Source: Georgfuchsia toluolica
Lineage (GTDB): Bacteria; Pseudomonadota; Gammaproteobacteria; Burkholderiales; Rhodocyclaceae
DNA length: 64,000 bases
Reading direction: 5' to 3'
NCBI RefSeq assembly: GCF_907163265.1
Contig: NZ_CAJQUM010000001.1
Coordinates: 2,232,001-2,296,000, forward strand
The notes under the pieces were generated by a model. That model was not told the origin of the DNA and made no database searches. It worked only from the letters and a program-made list of their open reading frames with translations. Shown here in pieces: positions 60,545 to 64,000 of the stretch. Each line of letters starts with the position of its first letter. The first letter of the stretch is position 1. Made by a program: the position numbers and the translations under genes.

Positions 60545-60957
60545 CCCTCCACGACTTCCCAAGTGTGGGTGATTTCGGCTGTCTTGCCGAGCATGATGGA
60601 CGCCGAGCAATATTTTTCCGCTGATAGTTTGATTGCGCGCTCCACGGTTTCCGGTTTCAGCCCTCGACCGGTGACCACGAAATGAAAATTGATTTTGGTG
60701 AAGACCTTGGGGTCGCTCTCGGCGCGCTCGGCAATCAGCCTTGCTTCGCAGTCGGTAATGTCCTGCCGGCTACGCTTCAGGATCAGCACGACATCGAACG
60801 CTGTGCAGGCGCCAGTGCCGGCCAGCACCATTTCCATTGGACGCGGGGCAAGATTGCGCCCTCCTGCCTCCGGTGCCCCGTCCATTGCGACGAGATGTCC
60901 GCTCCCGGTTTCCGCAATGAAACTCATCCCGTCGTGCCAGCGAATCGTGCATTCCAT
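60541..60957 (-). CDS. OsmC-family peroxiredoxin-like protein
   Basis: 138 residues. OsmC/YhfA fold with one Cys in the helix stretch LAGTGACTAFDVVLIL and a second in EKYCSASIMLGKTAEI, the paired redox cysteines. Members reduce organic peroxides or have unknown substrates; the YhfA branch fits best. ATG 60957 (MECTIRWHDG) is the conserved start. Its upstream region is shared with the candidate small RNA. Confidence 0.88.
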   Translation of the reverse strand: MECTIRWHDGMSFIAETGSGHLVAMDGAPEAGGRNLAPRPMEMVLAGTGACTAFDVVLILKRSRQDITDCEARLIAERAESDPKVFTKINFHFVVTGRGLKPETVERAIKLSAEKYCSASIMLGKTAEITHTWEVVEG

Positions 60958-61125
60958 AGTGCCTGCTCCATCTGCTTGAAATTCAAGCATGGAATTGTAT
61001 CCGACCCGAATTTTGTTCCAGTCAGGCTTTCTTGCTGCTTGCCACAATGCAGGCAGCCCGGATATGTTGTTAGAATGTTATTGGATACATATCAATCCAA
61101 ATTAATCATATAGTTAAGCTAATAT

Positions 61126-61139
61126 TTGACATAAATCAA
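61126..61139 (+). promoter_or_regulatory. FNR/Anr-type binding site
   Basis: TTGACATAAATCAA matches TTGAT-N4-ATCAA with one change. Its centre (61132.5) is about 60 bases before the predicted start of the small RNA at 61192, close to the -61.5 spacing of class I activation. A separate dyad TTGGAT-N8-ATCCAA lies at 61081-61100. FNR senses oxygen, so the target would rise when oxygen is low. Confidence 0.7.
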
Positions 61140-61156
61140 AGAGACTGAAAATATTA

Positions 61157-61185
61157 TTGCAATGCAGCATAATATTTGTTATGAT
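61157..61185 (+). promoter_or_regulatory. Sigma-70 promoter of the candidate small RNA
   Basis: TTGCAA (61157-61162), a 17-base spacer and TATGAT (61180-61185). Predicted start at the A of 61192. The only downstream signal before rplM is a terminator 105 bases on. Confidence 0.7.
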
Positions 61186-61191
61186 TGTTCT

Positions 61192-61296
61192 ACTTTGATT
61201 GTTGTAGAAAAAATTTTACAGCATTCAGCAACTTCTCCTCCTCGTCCCCGCAACGGGGGCGAATTCAGCGCAACCCCAAGGGGTTGCGTTTTTTTT
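61192..61296 (+). ncRNA. Candidate FNR-controlled small RNA with anti-Shine-Dalgarno stretch
   Basis: Bounded by a sigma-70 promoter with an upstream FNR site and by an intrinsic terminator; no open frame of note inside. The 5' third is AU-rich. CUUCUCCUCC (61232-61241) is unpaired in the simplest fold and complementary to AGGAGGAG-like ribosome sites. Then a hairpin with stem around CCCCG-CAA-CGGGG (61242-61262), a short AU spacer (GAAUUCA) and the terminator. These are the parts of a trans-acting, Hfq-type regulator of translation. It lies between osmC and rplM. I know no described family by sight; the oxygen-dependent neisserial AniS is a functional parallel only. Confidence 0.6.
61269..61296 (+). 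terminator. Intrinsic terminator of the candidate small RNA
   Basis: Perfect nine-base-pair stem CGCAACCCC/GGGGTTGCG (61269-61277 with 61280-61288) and eight T. No plus-strand gene ends near it: coq7 ended 725 bases before, with a minus-strand gene in between. It therefore implies a separate short plus-strand transcript. Confidence 0.88.
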
Positions 61297-61323
61297 GCCT
61301 GAATGCGTAGTTTGGGCAAAGGT

Positions 61324-61353
61324 TTGACACTGCTGTAATGGCTGACATACAAT
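61324..61353 (+). promoter_or_regulatory. Sigma-70 promoter of rplM-rpsI
   Basis: Consensus TTGACA (61324-61329), 18-base spacer and TACAAT (61348-61353). Start near 61360, giving a 60-base leader before rplM. Confidence 0.8.
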
Positions 61354-61421
61354 GCGCGGCTTTCCGCATTCCGCCCATGGGTTTGTTTTTGCCCAAGGCT
61401 CATTAAAATCGGGGTTTCTTC

Positions 61422-61850
61422 ATGAAAACGTTTTCTGCCAAGCCGCATGAAGTCCAGCGCGACTGGCTCGTCGTCGATGCAACTGACAAAGTGCTGGGAC
61501 GTCTTGCAACTGAAATTGCGCAACGCTTGCGCGGCAAACACAAGCCGGTGTACACCCCGCACGTCGATACAGGCGACTATATCGTCGTGGTCAATGTCGA
61601 TAAGCTGCGTGTGACCGGCAACAAGGCCGAGGACAAGAAGTATTTTCGCCACACCGGCTATCCTGGTGGAATTTATGAAACCAACTTCACCAAGCTGCAG
61701 CAGCGTTTTCCGGAACGCGTGCTGGAAAAAGCCGTCAAGGGCATGCTGCCCAAGGGGCCGCTCGGCTACGCAATGCTGAAGAAAATGAAGTGCTATGCGG
61801 GTGCTGAACATCCGCACAGTGCACAGCAACCCAAGGCACTGGAGATTTAA
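61422..61850 (+). CDS. rplM: Large-subunit ribosomal protein L13 (uL13)
   Basis: 142 residues, normal length. [33 protein letters not shown] and the [30 protein letters not shown] end are standard for bacterial L13. Own promoter upstream; followed after two bases by rpsI. Confidence 0.98.
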   Translation: MKTFSAKPHEVQRDWLVVDATDKVLGRLATEIAQRLRGKHKPVYTPHVDTGDYIVVVNVDKLRVTGNKAEDKKYFRHTGYPGGIYETNFTKLQQRFPERVLEKAVKGMLPKGPLGYAMLKKMKCYAGAEHPHSAQQPKALEI

Positions 61851-61852
61851 GT

Positions 61853-62245
61853 ATGGCCACCAATTACTACTATGGCACCGGTCGTCGCAAGACGGCGATT
61901 GCACGCGTCTTCATGAAACAGGGCAGCGGAAAGTTCATAGTCAACGACAAGCCGCTCGACGAGTTCTTCTCGCGCGAAACCGGCCGCATGGTCGTGCGTC
62001 AACCGCTCGAACTGACACAGCATTCGGGCACCTTCGACATCATGGTCAACGTGGTGGGCGGCGGTGAATCAGGCCAGGCAGGCGCGGTGCGTCATGGCAT
62101 CACGCGTGCTTTGATCGAATACGATGCGACGCTGAAGCCCGCTCTGTCGCAGGCAGGCTTTGTGACGCGTGATGCGCGCGAGGTCGAGCGAAAGAAAGTC
62201 GGCTTCCACAAGGCGCGCCGTCGCAAACAGTTCTCGAAACGGTAA
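61853..62245 (+). CDS. rpsI: Small-subunit ribosomal protein S9 (uS9)
   Basis: 130 residues. [26 protein letters not shown] and the C-terminal [17 protein letters not shown], whose last Arg contacts P-site tRNA, are present. Second gene of the rplM-rpsI operon, ending at the terminator at 62264. Confidence 0.98.
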   Translation: MATNYYYGTGRRKTAIARVFMKQGSGKFIVNDKPLDEFFSRETGRMVVRQPLELTQHSGTFDIMVNVVGGGESGQAGAVRHGITRALIEYDATLKPALSQAGFVTRDAREVERKKVGFHKARRRKQFSKR

Positions 62246-62263
62246 TTCGCTTCAACGCTTTCG

Positions 62264-62289
62264 AAAAGCCGCCTGCGGGCGGCTTTTTT
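62264..62289 (+). terminator. Intrinsic terminator after rpsI
   Basis: Ten-base-pair stem AAAAGCCGCC/GGCGGCTTTT with loop TGCG, followed by two more T. Nineteen bases after the rpsI stop. Confidence 0.88.
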
Positions 62290-62331
62290 GTCTGTGCGCT
62301 AATATCTCACCAAGACATTACGGAGCTTGCA

Positions 62332-63360
62332 ATGATCAAGGTTGGCGTTGTCGGTGGTACTGGCTATACGGGGGTTGAACTGCTCAGGTTGCTGGCCCAG
62401 CATCCTGAGGTGGATTTGGTTGCCATTACATCTCGCGGCGAGGCCGGTACGCCGGTAGCGGATATGTTTCCCAGCTTGCGCGGTCGCGTGGCCTTGGCTT
62501 TCTCTGATCCGGCGAGTGCGGCGCTCGAAAAATGCGACCTCGTGTTTTTCGCCACCCCCAATGGGGTGGCCATGCAGCAGGCACCTGCACTGCTCGAAGC
62601 AGGAGTCAAGGTGATTGATCTTGCCGCGGACTTCCGGCTCAAGGACGCCAACGTTTGGGAAAAATGGTATGGCATGCCGCACACGAGCCAGCGCTGGCTG
62701 GCTGAAGCCGTCTATGGCCTGCCCGAGGTGAATCGGAAATCCATCAGGAAGGCCAGCCTGGTGGCCAATCCCGGCTGTTACCCGACGGCAACACAGCTTG
62801 GCTTCCTGCCATTGGTAGAGTCGGGATGCATTGACGTCAGCAGCCTGATTGCCGATGTCAAATCCGGCGTATCGGGTGCGGGACGCAAAGCTGAAACGCA
62901 TATCCTGTTTTCCGAAGCCTCCGACAATTTCAAGGCCTACGGAGTTCCGGGGCATCGGCACCTGCCGGAGATCAGCCAGGGGCTGACGCTGGCGGCGGGG
63001 CGTGCGGTTGGCTTGACCTTCGTGCCGCATTTGACCCCGATGATTCGAGGCATTCACGCAACACTGTACGCACGCATCACCAGGGAAGCAGACTTTCAGG
63101 CAATCTTTGAACAACGCTACGCGAAGGAACCCTTCGTCGATGTGCTGCCACCCAAGTCGCATCCCGAAACGCGCTCGGTAAGGGCCTCGAATATATGTCG
63201 CATCGCCCTGCACAGGCCCCAAAACGGCAATACACTGGTGGTGCTCTCGGTGATCGATAACCTTGTCAAAGGAGCCGCGGGGCAGGCTGTGCAAAACATG
63301 AACCTGATGTTTGATTTCGACGAATGTACCGGACTTTCGCACGTTCCCGTCCTGCCTTGA
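62332..63360 (+). CDS. argC: N-acetyl-gamma-glutamyl-phosphate reductase
   Basis: 342 residues. NADP-binding GGTGYTG at residues 8-14 and catalytic Cys149 in NPGCYPTA. Third step of arginine synthesis, acting on the product of Arg[11 protein letters not shown] and GHRHLPEI are family motifs. GGAG lies eight bases before the ATG. The stop overlaps the next start (TGATG). Confidence 0.97.
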   Translation: MIKVGVVGGTGYTGVELLRLLAQHPEVDLVAITSRGEAGTPVADMFPSLRGRVALAFSDPASAALEKCDLVFFATPNGVAMQQAPALLEAGVKVIDLAADFRLKDANVWEKWYGMPHTSQRWLAEAVYGLPEVNRKSIRKASLVANPGCYPTATQLGFLPLVESGCIDVSSLIADVKSGVSGAGRKAETHILFSEASDNFKAYGVPGHRHLPEISQGLTLAAGRAVGLTFVPHLTPMIRGIHATLYARITREADFQAIFEQRYAKEPFVDVLPPKSHPETRSVRASNICRIALHRPQNGNTLVVLSVIDNLVKGAAGQAVQNMNLMFDFDECTGLSHVPVLP

Positions 63361-64000
63361 TGCTGCGCCGTTTGCGCGGCCGGTTTGGTATGGCGGCGCC
63401 GCGAGTGACAGTACGCGCCCATATTCCTTGGCATTGGCGCGCATTAGTGACGATTTTGCTGTTAATTTCCGTTATTTCTCTGGTGAGTTGGGTTTATGTC
63501 GTCAGTAGCGGTTATACCGGCCGCGACAAAACCACGACCGAACAGGAACTCAGCGGTCTGCGCAACCGCGTCGAGGCACTAGAAACCGAAGCAGAGCATT
63601 TGCGCGCAATTGGCAATGGCAGCGAAGCCTCGCTACAGATTGAACGCACTGCGCAACAGAAACTCGGCGAACAGGTAAAGCGGCTGGAGGCTGAAAATAG
63701 CAGCTTGCGCGAGGATCTGGCGGCATTCGAGAACCTTGCCGCGGGCGAAGTAAAAAATCGAACTGTTAGCATTCACCGCATGCTGGTGGTGCCAGCCGCC
63801 ACAGCAGGAGATGTCTGCCGTTATCGATTCCTGCTGGCGGCTCCGGTATCCCGCTCCGATCATGAATTCAAGGGACAGCTACAGATGGTGGCGACAGTTC
63901 AGCAGGGCGGGAAAACTGTTATCGTGAACATCCCGGATGCAGCTGCGCCGGACACCCGGAAGTTTCTGGTCAGTTTCAAGTATTTTCGCCGTATTGAGGG
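63360..64000 (+). CDS. Membrane protein with coiled coil (DUF6776-like), 3' end missing
   Basis: Opens at ATG 63360, one base into the argC stop, and stays open to the window edge (213 codons seen). N-terminal basic segment, one membrane helix (ALVTILLLISVISLVSWVYVV, about residues 28-50), a coiled coil rich in Glu/Leu/Arg (about 60-125), and the start of a beta-rich domain (RMLVVPAATAGDVCRYRFLLAAP). Argues for a single-pass inner-membrane protein with a periplasmic coiled coil. A gene of this kind follows argC in many betaproteobacteria, usually ahead of a bactofilin and erpA. Function unknown. Confidence 0.75.
   Translation, partial: MLRRLRGRFGMAAPRVTVRAHIPWHWRALVTILLLISVISLVSWVYVVSSGYTGRDKTTTEQELSGLRNRVEALETEAEHLRAIGNGSEASLQIERTAQQKLGEQVKRLEAENSSLREDLAAFENLAAGEVKNRTVSIHRMLVVPAATAGDVCRYRFLLAAPVSRSDHEFKGQLQMVATVQQGGKTVIVNIPDAAAPDTRKFLVSFKYFRRIE

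Noticed and set aside
61179-61904. Minus-strand frame covering the candidate small RNA and rplM
   Set aside because: It crosses a terminator, two promoters and rplM on the other strand and has no motif. It does not argue against the small RNA.

Overview
The window looks like part of a betaproteobacterial chromosome. I cannot fix the genus; it fits the Rhodocyclales/Nitrosomonadales neighbourhood. The case rests on gene order: mlaFEDACB-ibaG-murA-hisG-hisD, cytochrome c4 with engB and hemB, ccsA-like gene with ffh, proS with rppH and coq7, and rplM-rpsI-argC. Supporting traits are the short HisG, the Mg-type HemB and a non-discriminating-type AspRS. The DNA is GC-rich, densely coding, and carries several families of short dispersed palindromic repeats.

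Layout. Positions 1-19.3 kb hold an MSHA-like type IVb pilus locus, mostly on the minus strand. In transcription order it has a sigma-54 response regulator (frameshifted), MshM-like ATPase, MshL secretin, MshN-like TPR protein, MshE motor ATPase with a c-di-GMP-type N domain, MshG platform, MshI/J/K-like inner-membrane proteins, a very large tip-type pilin-like protein, a minor pilin, a class III nucleotide cyclase and the major pilin. A sensor kinase lies on the other strand beside the pilin. The pilin has a good sigma-54 promoter, so kinase, regulator and promoter read as one regulatory circuit placed at the two ends of the locus.

19.4-28.5 kb is the Mla phospholipid-transport operon, a second ABC exporter, ibaG, murA, hisG and hisD. 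The his series breaks off at repeats and a dead IS4-type transposase (28.5-29.4 kb). Then come recQ, a vapBC-type toxin-antitoxin pair, ubiB and argS, a SPOR protein, dsbA, an SDR, cytochrome c4, engB, hemB, slmA, argB, hsp20 with a sigma-32 promoter, a CWC zinc-ribbon-like protein, nudB, aspS, a DUF502 protein and fmdB. pilD and pilC follow without pilB, then a CNNM/CorC protein, a CcsA-like protein, ffh, a YihY protein, fadL, trpB2, a lytic transglycosylase, proS, rppH, a CNP1-like lipid-envelope candidate, coq7, an OsmC protein, rplM-rpsI and argC. The last gene, a coiled-coil membrane protein, is cut by the right edge.

Most notable non-coding signals: (1) a 105-nt candidate small RNA at 61192-61296 with an FNR box, a clean sigma-70 promoter, a CU-rich anti-Shine-Dalgarno stretch and a strong terminator; (2) a minus-strand candidate small RNA in the engB-hemB gap with two hairpin loops that both expose CCUCCC, ending in a terminator; (3) the sigma-54 pilin promoter. 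Two genes are broken at five-base G/C runs in a way that suggests base-calling error rather than true loss.
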